Assembly (NCBI GenBank): GCA_913056365.1
Contig: CAJXLT010000003.1
Span: 248,001 to 312,000 of the forward strand
Source of the DNA: an uncultured Paenibacillaceae bacterium
GTDB lineage: Bacteria > Bacillota > Bacilli > Paenibacillales > K13
DNA: 64,000 bases
Direction of reading: 5' to 3'
The translations under genes were made by a program, and so were the position numbers. This document shows, one piece after another, positions 8,500 to 17,891 of the stretch. The notes beneath the pieces were generated by a model. It was not told the origin of the DNA, ran no database searches, and saw nothing but the letters and a program-made list of their open reading frames with translations. Positions within the stretch are counted from its first letter, which is position 1. Every line of letters starts with the position of its first letter.

Positions 8500-9330
8500 A
8501 TGTCTACTATATTCAATCGAACCATTCCGCACCTGATCTTGCTCGTCTATGTAGCCGCAGTGCTGGTACCATTCGCCTTCGTCATCCTGTCATCGATGAA
8601 GGAAAGCAATATCGATATTGCGGAGCGGCCGTTCGGCTTGCCGGAAACGTGGGTATTGGACAATTATGTAACGGCATGGGTGAAGGCGAAAATTAATGTG
8701 TACTTTTTCAACAGCGTGTACTTGTCCGTGACGTCTTCCATGGCAGGTGTCCTGCTCGCCGCGGCTTGTGCGTTCGCCCTGACACGGATGAAATTTAAGC
8801 GCGTCAGCAATTGGCTGTATCAGATTGTGCTGCTTGGCATGCTGATTCCTGGCAATGTGCTGTTTATCGCGCAATATATCTTGGTCAAGGATCTCGGCAT
8901 TCTGAATACGCATTGGTCGTTGTTCTTCCCCTACACAGCCGGAGCAGTACCGCTTAGCGTGCTGCTGATCGCAGCCTTCATGCGCACGATTCCGAATGAG
9001 CTGGAGGAAGCGGCAATTATGGATGGATTGAGCGCAATAGGGCTGTTTGCTAGAATAATAATACCGATTACAATGCCAGCGCTCGTGACTGTGTTTATCG
9101 TCAATTTCCTGGGCGCGTGGAATGAATATTTGCTTGCCAATTTCTTCATTAGCAAGGACGCCTTGCGTACACTGCCGACTGGAATGGTCGGGTTTCGCGA
9201 TGCCTTCCAGACGAACTATGCGCTAATCTGCACGGGGATCGTCTACAGTGTGTTGCCGGTGATTGTGCTCTATGCCTTCCTGCAGAAGCAAATCATCGAA
9301 GGAGTCACAGCAGGCAGTCTCAAAGGATAG
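8500..9330 (+). CDS. Sugar ABC transporter permease (MalG/UgpE type)
   Basis: 276 residues with six membrane segments. The EAA loop is EAAIMDGLSAIGLFARIIIP near residue 170. The ATG follows the stop codon of the first permease by one base, so translation is probably coupled. It pairs with that permease as the second half of the channel. The C-terminal KQIIEGVTAGSLKG is the typical end of MalG-like subunits. Confidence 0.92.
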   Translation: MSTIFNRTIPHLILLVYVAAVLVPFAFVILSSMKESNIDIAERPFGLPETWVLDNYVTAWVKAKINVYFFNSVYLSVTSSMAGVLLAAACAFALTRMKFKRVSNWLYQIVLLGMLIPGNVLFIAQYILVKDLGILNTHWSLFFPYTAGAVPLSVLLIAAFMRTIPNELEEAAIMDGLSAIGLFARIIIPITMPALVTVFIVNFLGAWNEYLLANFFISKDALRTLPTGMVGFRDAFQTNYALICTGIVYSVLPVIVLYAFLQKQIIEGVTAGSLKG

Positions 9331-9354
9331 ACGACGGAAAGGAGCAGTGATCGC

Positions 9355-11178
9355 ATGTCCATACGGTTCAAGCTGTTTGCTGCTTTTTTTCTGTTTATTT
9401 TACTGCCCTTTTGTCTGCTGGGTCTGGGCGCTTACTGGTTCGTGTCTGATTTTATTGAGAAAAAATACTCGCAGCAGGCGGAGCTGACCCTGCGTGCGCT
9501 TAGCCAGAACGTGGCGTTTATCTTCGGAGAAATGAACAAAGTTACGGATAGCACGATCGCCAGCACAGCGCTTCAGGAGCTGTTGGACAACAGGGGCTAT
9601 GATTTGAAGCAGCTGACCGAGACGGACTATCTAGAGCTGAACCAAATTCAGAAGAGCTTTCGCGAGCTGCTGATCAATCATCCATCGGTCAGCTTTGCTT
9701 TCATGTACACGCTGCATGATGAACGGATATTGCCAATCTTCGCCAAGGGCAACTTCAATGCGCTGCCGTTCGCAGAATTTCAGCAGCAGCCGCTTTATCG
9801 CAAAGTGCTGGAGCGAGATGGTTTGCCCAAGTGGGTCGGCCCCTACGAGTATCCGCAATTGACCGGTGAGGACCCCGTATTCACGCAAATTCGACTAGTC
9901 AAGGATATCGATACCCTGAGTGACAAAGGGATTTTGCTCGTGCAGATGAAGCAGTCGGGGTTGGAAAATTTATTTCGTTATTTTCGCTACAAGCAGGAGG
10001 ACTACGACACTCGATTTCTTATGGTCAATGCGCAAGGGTTGATCTTATTCGACAGCGCCGGAGAGATGGACGGAAAGCCGCTGCAGACTTATACGAACGC
10101 CCCGTTGCATGGGGGAGACGGCTATGTGAGTGATCGTCTCTCGTTCGCAGGCGAGGAAAGCATTCTGTCGAGCATTCCGGTTGGCGAGGAACAATGGCGT
10201 CTAATATCCTTGACATCCTGGCATTCGTTGTCCAAGGAGATTACCGAATATGCCCGCGTTGTCGCACTCATTACGGCTCTATGTCTGCTAAGCGCACTGG
10301 TATTCTTGATGTTCTCAGTCAATCGTATTGCCAAGTCCATTATCCGCATTGTACGCTCGATGCGCCGGGTGGAGGACGGTGAGCTTCATATTCGTGTGCG
10401 TGAGGAAGGTCGAGATGAACTGAGCTTACTTGCGCATGGCTTGAACAGCTTGATCGCGCGTGTGCATACATTGCTAGGCAAGGTAAAGCAGGAGCAACAG
10501 CAGAAGAACAAGGCGGAGCTTCGTGTGCTGCAGGCACAGATCAAGCCGCACTTCCTGTTCAATACGCTGGAATCGATCAATGTGCTTGCCGCACAGAATG
10601 AAGGCAAGAAGGTGAGCGATATGGTGCAGCGGCTCGGCGTGTTGCTGCGCATTAGCTTCCAGGAGCAGGAGCGCATTCCTTTGCGCCTGGAGCTGGCACA
10701 CCTGCGCAGCTATCTGGACATTCAGGCGTTTCGCTTCGAGGATTTGTTCGACTACGAGCTTGATGTACCAGATGAGCTGCTTGACTGCCATCTGCCGAAG
10801 CTGACCTTGCAGCCGCTCGTCGAGAATGCGATTCAGCATGGCTTTGAAGGGATTGCTTATAAGGGGATGATTCGTATTCGAGGCGTTGTAGAACAGGACC
10901 GGATCGCGCTGTACGTGGAAGATAGTGGAATAGGCATGGATGCGGAGACGTTAGCGAAATTTCAATACTTGGCCGATGATGCTGTCGATGGGCTTGTTCG
11001 CTCGGAAGAGGAACCAGAGGAACCGGCGCATGCTGAACGGAGAGGGCTTGGACTGAGGAGTGTGGCGGATCGCATCCGCATCGAATACGGGCGCGAATAC
11101 GGGCTGTTTATATGTTCGTATCTCGGTCATGGGACGATCATCAAGTGCGTGCTGCCGCACGCTTCGCGAGGTGAATGA
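9355..11178 (+). CDS. Sensor histidine kinase, YesM type
   Basis: 607 residues: TM1 at about residues 8-30, an extracellular sensor region to about 295, TM2 (about 300-320), a HAMP domain, then the His_kinase domain. His399 in IKPHFLFNTLESI is the phosphorylated residue. The HATPase domain has the N-box QPLVENAIQHGFEG and GIGM. This is the LytS/YesM class that pairs with AraC-type response regulators. It lies 24 bases after the permease genes and overlaps the regulator by four bases (ATGA). It probably senses the sugar carried by the linked importer. Confidence 0.93.
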   Translation: MSIRFKLFAAFFLFILLPFCLLGLGAYWFVSDFIEKKYSQQAELTLRALSQNVAFIFGEMNKVTDSTIASTALQELLDNRGYDLKQLTETDYLELNQIQKSFRELLINHPSVSFAFMYTLHDERILPIFAKGNFNALPFAEFQQQPLYRKVLERDGLPKWVGPYEYPQLTGEDPVFTQIRLVKDIDTLSDKGILLVQMKQSGLENLFRYFRYKQEDYDTRFLMVNAQGLILFDSAGEMDGKPLQTYTNAPLHGGDGYVSDRLSFAGEESILSSIPVGEEQWRLISLTSWHSLSKEITEYARVVALITALCLLSALVFLMFSVNRIAKSIIRIVRSMRRVEDGELHIRVREEGRDELSLLAHGLNSLIARVHTLLGKVKQEQQQKNKAELRVLQAQIKPHFLFNTLESINVLAAQNEGKKVSDMVQRLGVLLRISFQEQERIPLRLELAHLRSYLDIQAFRFEDLFDYELDVPDELLDCHLPKLTLQPLVENAIQHGFEGIAYKGMIRIRGVVEQDRIALYVEDSGIGMDAETLAKFQYLADDAVDGLVRSEEEPEEPAHAERRGLGLRSVADRIRIEYGREYGLFICSYLGHGTIIKCVLPHASRGE

Positions 11179-12761
11179 GTATGTGGTTGAAGGCATTGCT
11201 GATTGACGATGAGAAGCCGATTCTGAATCATCTGCACACCGGGTTTCCGTGGGGGAATTGGCGGATTGAGGTTGTCGGTCTCGCCCGCAACGGGAACGAG
11301 GCGCTTGCGCTAGTCGAACAGCATCATCCGGATCTTGTGCTGTGCGATATTCGCATGCCGATCATTGACGGTCTGGCGTTCTTGAAGCATATTCGCGAGC
11401 AAGGGGAGTCCGCCGAGGTGATCATGATTACCGGTTACGAGGATTTCGACTATGCACGGACGGCATTGAAGTATCAAGCGGCCGAATACTTGCTGAAGCC
11501 GATCAACTATGATGAGTTGGCGCGTTCTGTGCAACGGATAGCTGCGTGCATACGCGAGAAGCGGAGCGAGGAGATGGATACGCGCCGCAGGTGGGACCGG
11601 CTTGCAGGTGCGGCTTATGAGAAGCTGCTAGTTGATGCGCTGCTTGGGCAGCCGACTGTTCCGAGCAGTCTGGTGCTGCCCGATGGCGCTCCGCTACTGG
11701 AGGAGCAGCGCTTATGGCTGTTGCTGGCAGACATGGACAGCTACTCACAGAGACAGTGCGCGAGTAATGACCAGGAGAGGAAATTGGCGAATTTCGCTGT
11801 GCGAAATATCGTGTCGGATGCATGGGGAGAAAGTCTGTGTGTCTTGCTGCAACTGCGAGAAGGAGAGTTTTGTCTCGTGCTGCAGGACGAGGATGGCTTG
11901 ACCGTTGAAGCGTTGGCGGAGCGGGCACAATCATTGAGAGAATTGATTATGCAGTATGCCAATGTGCCGATGCATCTTGCGTTGTATCCTGTACAAGTGA
12001 ACAGCGGTGAGCTGGACACTGCTTATCGCAAGCTGCAAAGCTTCCTCCATCTTGCCCCGCGTGAAGAGACTGTAGCGATCTATCAGAACTATCCCCGTCC
12101 GTTCGAAGCAGAGGAAGAGCTGTGGGCAACGGTGGAGCAGATGGTGGCAGGCCTGAAGCTTGCTGATCGTGAACAGACGGAGCAGTCGCTGCACCGGTGG
12201 ATGAAGCTGCTGCAGGGCATGTCCGGTCATGGACAGCGAACGGCGGAGCATCTGATCCATTATTTGGCCATCCATCTGTTCCGGGAGCTGAAGAATATGC
12301 AGCTCTTGGAGTCGGGACAGGAGGAGCGGATTTGGACCCGCATGGCTGACAGCGCCGGTCTCAAGCATATGCTGCAGTTGGTCGAGGAGATGATTCGCGA
12401 CAGCTTGACGCATACAGCGGAGCGGAAATCAAGCGAGCTGTTCATGCATGCGGCCAAGGATTACATTGATCGCAACCTGACGAGAGACTTGGGGATGGAG
12501 GAGGTCGCCGATCATCTGGGCATCAGCTGCAGCTACTTCAGCTTGCTGTTCAAGCAGCATACTGGCATGACCTTCGTAGAGTATATGACTGCTGGACGAA
12601 TGGAAATGGCGAAGTCCATGCTGCTCCATACGGACAAGAGCATTGCCCAGATAGGCGCACTGAGCGGCTATGCCGACCGCCGATACTTCTCGAAAGTGTT
12701 TCTCAAATATGCGGGTGTTACGCCACGGGAATGGAAAGAGAATTGTAGCCCACAAAAGTGA
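11175..12761 (+). CDS. AraC-type response regulator, YesN type
   Basis: 528 residues. The receiver domain (1-120) has Asp58 in LVLCDIRMPIIDG as the phosphorylation site and Lys109 in YLLKPINYDE. A middle region of about 280 residues follows. The C-terminal AraC double helix-turn-helix begins near residue 425 (IDRNLTRDLGMEEVADHLGI) and ends with VTPREWKEN. The start codon overlaps the kinase stop. It probably activates the upstream ABC operon in response to the cognate sugar. Confidence 0.93.
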   Translation: MSMWLKALLIDDEKPILNHLHTGFPWGNWRIEVVGLARNGNEALALVEQHHPDLVLCDIRMPIIDGLAFLKHIREQGESAEVIMITGYEDFDYARTALKYQAAEYLLKPINYDELARSVQRIAACIREKRSEEMDTRRRWDRLAGAAYEKLLVDALLGQPTVPSSLVLPDGAPLLEEQRLWLLLADMDSYSQRQCASNDQERKLANFAVRNIVSDAWGESLCVLLQLREGEFCLVLQDEDGLTVEALAERAQSLRELIMQYANVPMHLALYPVQVNSGELDTAYRKLQSFLHLAPREETVAIYQNYPRPFEAEEELWATVEQMVAGLKLADREQTEQSLHRWMKLLQGMSGHGQRTAEHLIHYLAIHLFRELKNMQLLESGQEERIWTRMADSAGLKHMLQLVEEMIRDSLTHTAERKSSELFMHAAKDYIDRNLTRDLGMEEVADHLGISCSYFSLLFKQHTGMTFVEYMTAGRMEMAKSMLLHTDKSIAQIGALSGYADRRYFSKVFLKYAGVTPREWKENCSPQK

Positions 12762-12782
12762 AGAGGGGCTTCGAAGTGATTC

Positions 12783-13118
12783 AAGTACTTTTGCAGGATG
12801 CAGCAGATCCTATTGTGATTGCTATAGTGATTAGTGATTTACCCATACCGGTGGCAGCCCACCCTACTATCTATGCAAGTAATTACTCCTGTAAAAGAAT
12901 GCTCCTGCTGAATGGGCATGTTCGGTGAATAGATGCAAAAGTGCGGGCAATTATTCAAAAAAACGCCGGGTTGATAAAATAACTGCGAAAATACATGTTC
13001 TCAATTCCTAATTAGTCTGATATAGCCATTTCGGAGTTTGAAAGATGCAGTTTTGCAGGAATTTCGGGAAAAAGCTCTTCCGTATGATCTAAACCTGCAC
13101 TTTTACAGGAATTTCAGC
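12783..13118. repeat. Gene-poor stretch with several copies of a short CCTGCA/TGCAGGAATTT repeat
   Basis: The 414 bases between the response regulator and the GH3 gene contain no supportable gene. Related copies of one short element recur: 12783-12803, 12932-12946 (inverted), 13044-13068 and 13094-13118. The last two share TTTTRCAGGAATTTC, where R is A or G. Copies of the same core recur at 24955-25218. Each core can form a small hairpin. No terminator with a T-run was found after the regulator gene. Confidence 0.55.
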
Positions 13119-13175
13119 ACGATGTCACGGCAGCTAAAGGTGAACCTATATAGATTTCGGAAGGAGTGGAGAGAG

Positions 13176-14924
13176 ATGATGCGAAATTTGGCGTCGATGA
13201 CGCTGGAAGAGAAGGTAGGCCAGCTCTTGATTTGCGGAATTGCAGGGACGGAACCTTCGACGGCGGAGCTGCGCTTCCTGCGCGAGCGAAAGCCGGGGGG
13301 CGTCATTTATTTCCGCCGCAATATCGCTGCGGCAGCACAGCTGAGCAGCCTATCGGAACAGCTGCAGCTGGCAGCGTCCGAAGCAGGCGCCCTGCCGCTG
13401 TTCATTGCGATTGATCAAGAAGGCGGGATGGTCGCCCGCTGGGATCAAGATGCTGTACTGATGCCAGGCAATATGGCAATTGGCGCTACACGGCAGGCAA
13501 GCTACGCCTATGAAGCAGCTCAAGCCACGGGCAAGCAGCTTCGTGAAGTCGGCATCAATGTGAACTTTGCTCCTTGTGTAGATGTGAACAACAATCCCGC
13601 TAACCCAGTGATTGGGGTGCGATCTTACGGCGCTGATTCGGATCTAGTCGCTGAGCTGGGTGCAGCGGCAGTTCGCGGTTATCAGGAGGCGGGCGTGTCT
13701 GCGGCAGCGAAGCATTTTCCCGGTCACGGGGATACGGATATGGACTCCCATGTAGACTTGCCGACTATTCCTCATCCGATGGAGCGACTGCGGCAGCTGG
13801 AGCTGAAGCCATTCGCGGAGGTGATTCGAGCAGGAACGGATATGATTATGACCGCACATGTCGTGTTCCAAGCATGGGAGGAAGGACCGGTTCCTGCTAC
13901 ACTGTCGCCGCGGGTGCTGACAGAACTGCTGCGCGGAGAGCTTCAATTCAACGGTGTCATCATAACCGACTGTCTGGAGATGAAAGCCATCTCGGATGGC
14001 ATTGGTGTGGCCGAGGGCGCCGTGCGCGCTGTGGAGGCGGGCGCGGATATTGTTCTTGTCAGCCATACGATCAGCTGGCAAGAGGAGGCGCTTGCTGCAC
14101 TCCTGCAAGCCGTTCGTAACGGACGGATCAGCGAGGAGCGCATCGATGCTTCGGTGCAGCGCATTCTCGACTTGAAGAGGAAGCGGGCGCTCGAAGGGGC
14201 TGCGGTTCAGGCTCAGGCTGAGCAACCAAGCGCGGAGAGGCAGTCGGACGAGGTCGAACCAACGAAGGATGGCCGGCCACTGGTTCGGCATCAAGCTTCC
14301 TCGCAAGCCCGTCAAACAGACTCCGTACGAAAGCTGCTAGTGAATGCCCCTGCCGATCAAGAGCTAGCTCGAAGCATATGCCGCGACAGCATCACACTCG
14401 TTCGCAATGAAGGTGTGCTGCCGTTGAGCACATCGAAGCCAACCTATGTAGTGTGGCCGGTAGTGACAACGAGTACAGAAGTGGTCGAGGCAGTCGAGCA
14501 GGAGATGACGCTGGGACGGGCATTGGCAATACATCTGCCGCAAGTAGCGGAGGAGCGGATCGGTCTGGAGCCGAGCGCTGCGGAGATTACGCGAGTTGTT
14601 GAGCGTAGTCGGGCTTACGACCAGATCGTAGTCGCCACTTATCATGCCGGACCTGTCGACCGACAGGGTGAGCTCGTCCGTCAGCTGCTTGCGGATCAGG
14701 CAGGCAAGGAAGTGGTTGTTATTGCTGTGCGCAATCCCTATGATCTAGCAGCATATTCGAACGTTCCGTCGTATGTCGCAGCCTACGAGAATCGGCCGTT
14801 CATGATGGAGGCTGCGGCGGAAGTGCTTGTCGGCAAGCGCAACCCTTCAGGCCGACTTCCTGTTCAGGTGACAGAGCAGTATCCGGTCGGGTGGGGGCTC
14901 ACATATGGAGGCGATTCGTCATGA
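13176..14924 (+). CDS. nagZ: Glycoside hydrolase family 3 beta-N-acetylhexosaminidase (NagZ-like)
   Basis: 582 residues. The GH3 TIM barrel carries KHFPGHGDTDMDSH, the loop holding the Asp-His catalytic dyad unique to NagZ-type enzymes (His192), and VIITDCLEMKAI with nucleophile Asp265. A second domain (about 390-582) includes the C-terminal GH3 fold. A Gln/Glu-rich linker with low complexity lies near 345-390. I chose ATG 13176 because GGAAGGAG lies 9 bases upstream; the frame is open from 13038 but that part overlaps repeats. It overlaps nagB by four bases, so the three genes form a GlcNAc-release and catabolism operon. No signal peptide is seen, which suggests a cytoplasmic enzyme acting on imported muropeptides or chito-oligosaccharides. 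Confidence 0.88.
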   Translation: MMRNLASMTLEEKVGQLLICGIAGTEPSTAELRFLRERKPGGVIYFRRNIAAAAQLSSLSEQLQLAASEAGALPLFIAIDQEGGMVARWDQDAVLMPGNMAIGATRQASYAYEAAQATGKQLREVGINVNFAPCVDVNNNPANPVIGVRSYGADSDLVAELGAAAVRGYQEAGVSAAAKHFPGHGDTDMDSHVDLPTIPHPMERLRQLELKPFAEVIRAGTDMIMTAHVVFQAWEEGPVPATLSPRVLTELLRGELQFNGVIITDCLEMKAISDGIGVAEGAVRAVEAGADIVLVSHTISWQEEALAALLQAVRNGRISEERIDASVQRILDLKRKRALEGAAVQAQAEQPSAERQSDEVEPTKDGRPLVRHQASSQARQTDSVRKLLVNAPADQELARSICRDSITLVRNEGVLPLSTSKPTYVVWPVVTTSTEVVEAVEQEMTLGRALAIHLPQVAEERIGLEPSAAEITRVVERSRAYDQIVVATYHAGPVDRQGELVRQLLADQAGKEVVVIAVRNPYDLAAYSNVPSYVAAYENRPFMMEAAAEVLVGKRNPSGRLPVQVTEQYPVGWGLTYGGDSS

Positions 14925-15685
14925 GATGGGTGGTGCTTGATAGCAAGGAGGCCGTGAGTATTGCGGCGGCGGATCAAATAGCCCGGTTGATTAAGGAGAA
15001 GCCGTCCAGTGTGCTTGGCTTGGCTACAGGCAGTACACCGCTCGGCACATACCGCGAGCTGATTCGCCGTCAGCAGGCGGGCGAGCTGGATATGTCTGGC
15101 GTCACGTCCTTTAATCTTGACGAGTACTATGGGCTGTCCCGCGACCATCCGCAAAGCTATTGGCAGTATATGCAGCAGCATTTGTTCGACAGCCTGCCTA
15201 TTCGAGAAGAGCATATTCATATGCCGCAAGGCAAGCCTGAGCAGGTGGAAGAGAGCTGCCGCGAGTATGAGGAAGCGATTGCGCATGCTGGAGGCATTGA
15301 CTTGCAGCTGCTAGGCATCGGCAGGAACGGGCATATCGGATTTAACGAACCGGCTGACGTGTTGCATCCTGTGACTCATCTGACCAAGCTTGCCGAAAGT
15401 ACGGTGCAAGCGAATGCCCGCTTCTTCAAGCGTTCCGAGGAAGTGCCCCGCTATGCAATCACGATGGGTCTTGGCACGATCATGAAGGCGAAGCGGATCG
15501 TGCTGCTGGCAACAGGTGAAGCCAAAGCGGAAATCTTGCATCGGCTCTACAACACACCCATTTCGACACGTCTACCCGCTTCTATGCTCCATATGCACCG
15601 GCATGTTACGATAATAGCAGACCGAGAAGCAGGCAAGCTGCTGCCATTCGTACAGGGAGGGATGACGGTTGATACAACAACATAA
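14921..15685 (+). CDS. nagB: Glucosamine-6-phosphate deaminase
   Basis: 254 residues. It converts glucosamine-6-phosphate to fructose-6-phosphate and ammonia. Family motifs are LATGSTPLGTYREL (phosphate loop), TSFNLDEYYGLSRDHPQSYW (catalytic Asp region) and GIGRNGHIGFNEP (catalytic His loop). ATG 14921 overlaps the previous stop (ATGA) and has GGAGG nine bases upstream; the in-frame codons before it (from 14891) belong to the GH3 reading region. It is coupled to nagA downstream. Confidence 0.95.
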   Translation: MRWVVLDSKEAVSIAAADQIARLIKEKPSSVLGLATGSTPLGTYRELIRRQQAGELDMSGVTSFNLDEYYGLSRDHPQSYWQYMQQHLFDSLPIREEHIHMPQGKPEQVEESCREYEEAIAHAGGIDLQLLGIGRNGHIGFNEPADVLHPVTHLTKLAESTVQANARFFKRSEEVPRYAITMGLGTIMKAKRIVLLATGEAKAEILHRLYNTPISTRLPASMLHMHRHVTIIADREAGKLLPFVQGGMTVDTTT

Positions 15686-16916
15686 GAACAGGCAACGATT
15701 TACGAATGGCACCATGTTCATAGACGGTGAATGGCGCACGGGACTGGATGTCGTGACAGCTAACAGCAGCATTGTGGAAATTAGGGAAACTACGCAACAC
15801 AACTTAATTGAGAACGGAGCGGGGGACCTCCAGTCTGATGCGTGGGAAGAATCATGGATGGATCTACAGGGTCGCATGCTCGTTCCGGGCTTTATCGACC
15901 TGCATGTACACGGCGGAGGCGGTGCGGATGTTACGAATGGAACTGCCGCTGATGTGGCCAAGGCTGCTCGGTTACATGCAAGCAAGGGTACGACAGCTTG
16001 GCTGCCGACGACGATGACGGCAGAACGCGAAGTGACGGAACAGGCGATCCGGAACATTCGGAAGGCGATGCTTGCCGGCACTGGCGGCGCCGACATTGTC
16101 GGCATTCATCTCGAAGGCCCGTTCCTTAACCCGGTGCGCTGCGGCGCACAGCCGGCGGAACGGATGCGCCTGCCTGTTCAGGAGGAGCTGGATGCATATC
16201 TGAACCTGTCGGACAACCAAGTGCGGCTGTTGACGATTGCGCCGGAGCTGCCAGGCGCGATGGAGCTGATCCGTTATGCATGCGAGCGCGGCGTAACGAT
16301 CTCTATCGGTCACTCTGATGCGAACTATGAGCAGGTGCGGGCTGCGGTGCAAGCAGGCACATCACATGTGACGCACCTCTTCAACGGCATGCGTCCATTG
16401 CATCACCGCGAGCCTGGAGTAGCTGGCGCTGCGTTGATGCACGATGAGCTAGCCGTAGAGCTGATCTGTGATGGCGTACATGTGCGTCCGGAGCTGATCG
16501 AATATGTGATTCGCACGAAGCCGCAGGAGCAGATTGTGCTCATCACCGATGCCGTAGAGGCATGCGGGTGTGCAGATGGCCGTTACCAGTTAGGCGAGCA
16601 AGAGGTGTATGTGGCTAATGGTGAAGTTCGTCTCACCGCAACGAACGATCTGGCCGGCAGTATGCTGACCTTGGATCAAGCGCTGCGCAATGCTGTTCAA
16701 TTCAGCGGACAGCCGCTGGAGCGTATTGTGCCTATGCTCAGCCTGCATCCCGCTCGGCAAATTGGCATCGACAACCGCAAAGGCACCATCGCTCCAGGCA
16801 AAGACGCCGATCTCGTCGTGCTGAACGACAAGCTCGAGGTAGAAGCTGTGTATGTACGCGGCAACAGAGTCGAGGCTGACCTATCTGACTTCAGCAACTC
16901 AAGGAAGCAGCTCTGA
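15669..16916 (+). CDS. nagA: N-acetylglucosamine-6-phosphate deacetylase
   Basis: 415 residues. It removes acetate from GlcNAc-6-phosphate to feed NagB. Motifs are LHVHGGGGADV (metal-binding HxH), GIHLEGPFLNPVRCGAQP (metal Glu), HLFNGMRPLHHREPG and ITDAVEACG (catalytic Asp). The likely start is TTG 15669, with GGGAGGG seven bases upstream, inside the end of nagB; ATG 15714 is an alternative. A clear terminator follows the stop. The gene order nagZ-nagB-nagA differs from the common nagA-nagB order. Confidence 0.94.
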   Translation: MIQQHKNRQRFTNGTMFIDGEWRTGLDVVTANSSIVEIRETTQHNLIENGAGDLQSDAWEESWMDLQGRMLVPGFIDLHVHGGGGADVTNGTAADVAKAARLHASKGTTAWLPTTMTAEREVTEQAIRNIRKAMLAGTGGADIVGIHLEGPFLNPVRCGAQPAERMRLPVQEELDAYLNLSDNQVRLLTIAPELPGAMELIRYACERGVTISIGHSDANYEQVRAAVQAGTSHVTHLFNGMRPLHHREPGVAGAALMHDELAVELICDGVHVRPELIEYVIRTKPQEQIVLITDAVEACGCADGRYQLGEQEVYVANGEVRLTATNDLAGSMLTLDQALRNAVQFSGQPLERIVPMLSLHPARQIGIDNRKGTIAPGKDADLVVLNDKLEVEAVYVRGNRVEADLSDFSNSRKQL

Positions 16917-16946
16917 CATCACTGTGCGTGTCGCGCCACAGTGAAA

Positions 16947-16990
16947 ACAAGCCGCTCCGAAAGTCCTAAGACTTTTGCGGAGCGGCTTGT
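16947..16990. terminator. Bidirectional terminator between nagA and opuAC
   Basis: ACAAGCCGCTCCG at 16947-16959 pairs perfectly with CGGAGCGGCTTGT at 16978-16990. The inner AAAGT/ACTTT continues the stem past a small bulge. It lies between convergent genes. Confidence 0.8.
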
Positions 16991-17024
16991 ACTGTTTTCA
17001 GCTAGGCAGCCGATGCAATTACAA

Positions 17025-17891
17025 TTACTCGATGCCTTCGAGCCATGCGTTCACTTTGTCTTCGTTCGCATCTACCCATGCTTGGGCAGCATCGGCAGGA
17101 TCAGTACCATCCTGAATGTCTACCATGACAGCAGCCATATCGTCTGGCGTCCAGTTGAACTGGTCTAGGAATTGGTAGGCGTCAGCCATGTCGTCAGCAA
17201 GTCCTTGGCGAACGATCGTGCTGATGTGCTCAGCTTCCCCGAATGTGCCTTGCGGGTCTTCCAGATACTTCAGATCCATCTTCGCGAACTTCCAGTGCGG
17301 TGTCCATCCTGTCACGACAACAGGTCGTTGCTCGTCATATGCAGCTTGCAGCTCTTGTGCCATGGCAGCAGAGGAGCTGTTCACCAATGTCATGTCGAGA
17401 CCGTAATCGGCGATAGCCTGTTCAGTTGCAGACATAACACCTGCACCTGGTTCAATGCCGATAATCTCGCCTCCGAATTGCTCGGCAACAGCTGGATCGG
17501 CCAAATCCTCGATCGAGGAAGCTTCTACGTATGTTGGAACGACCAGGCCGATTGCGGCGCCTTCCAGATTCGCTCCCAGATCTTCGAACTCACCTTCGAA
17601 CTTCTCGTAATACGATTGGTGCGTGCCCGGCAGCCAAGCGGCAACCATCGCATCGGCACTGCCGTCAGATACGCCTTGCCACATCGGGCCTGCATCTACT
17701 TGCAGCATCTCTACTTCATAGCCAAGATTGTCTTCCAATACAGTCTTGACCACATTCGTGCTGGCGATTTCAGAGTCCCACGCTACATAAGCAAGCTTAA
17801 TCTGTTTGGACTCCTCACCACCGGAACATCCCGCCAAGACGAGCGAGAATACGAATACTACGCTAAGCATTAGGGTTAAACTTTTCTTCAC
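17025..17891 (-). CDS. opuAC: Glycine betaine ABC transporter substrate-binding lipoprotein
   Basis: 288 residues. The signal peptide ends in LAGC with Cys22 as lipid anchor. The rest is an OpuAC domain: KLAYVAWDSEIASTNVV begins the fold, and VTGWTPHWKFAKMDLKYLEDP is the aromatic-rich betaine box region. It is the last gene of a three-gene minus-strand operon (ATPase, permease, binding protein) and overlaps the permease stop by four bases. It captures glycine betaine or related compatible solutes for osmoprotection. Confidence 0.92.
   Translation of the reverse strand: MKKSLTLMLSVVFVFSLVLAGCSGGEESKQIKLAYVAWDSEIASTNVVKTVLEDNLGYEVEMLQVDAGPMWQGVSDGSADAMVAAWLPGTHQSYYEKFEGEFEDLGANLEGAAIGLVVPTYVEASSIEDLADPAVAEQFGGEIIGIEPGAGVMSATEQAIADYGLDMTLVNSSSAAMAQELQAAYDEQRPVVVTGWTPHWKFAKMDLKYLEDPQGTFGEAEHISTIVRQGLADDMADAYQFLDQFNWTPDDMAAVMVDIQDGTDPADAAQAWVDANEDKVNAWLEGIE

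Noticed and set aside
17172..17873. A 233-codon plus-strand frame
   Set aside because: It is antisense to opuAC, which has a lipobox and betaine-binding features; no ribosome binding site.
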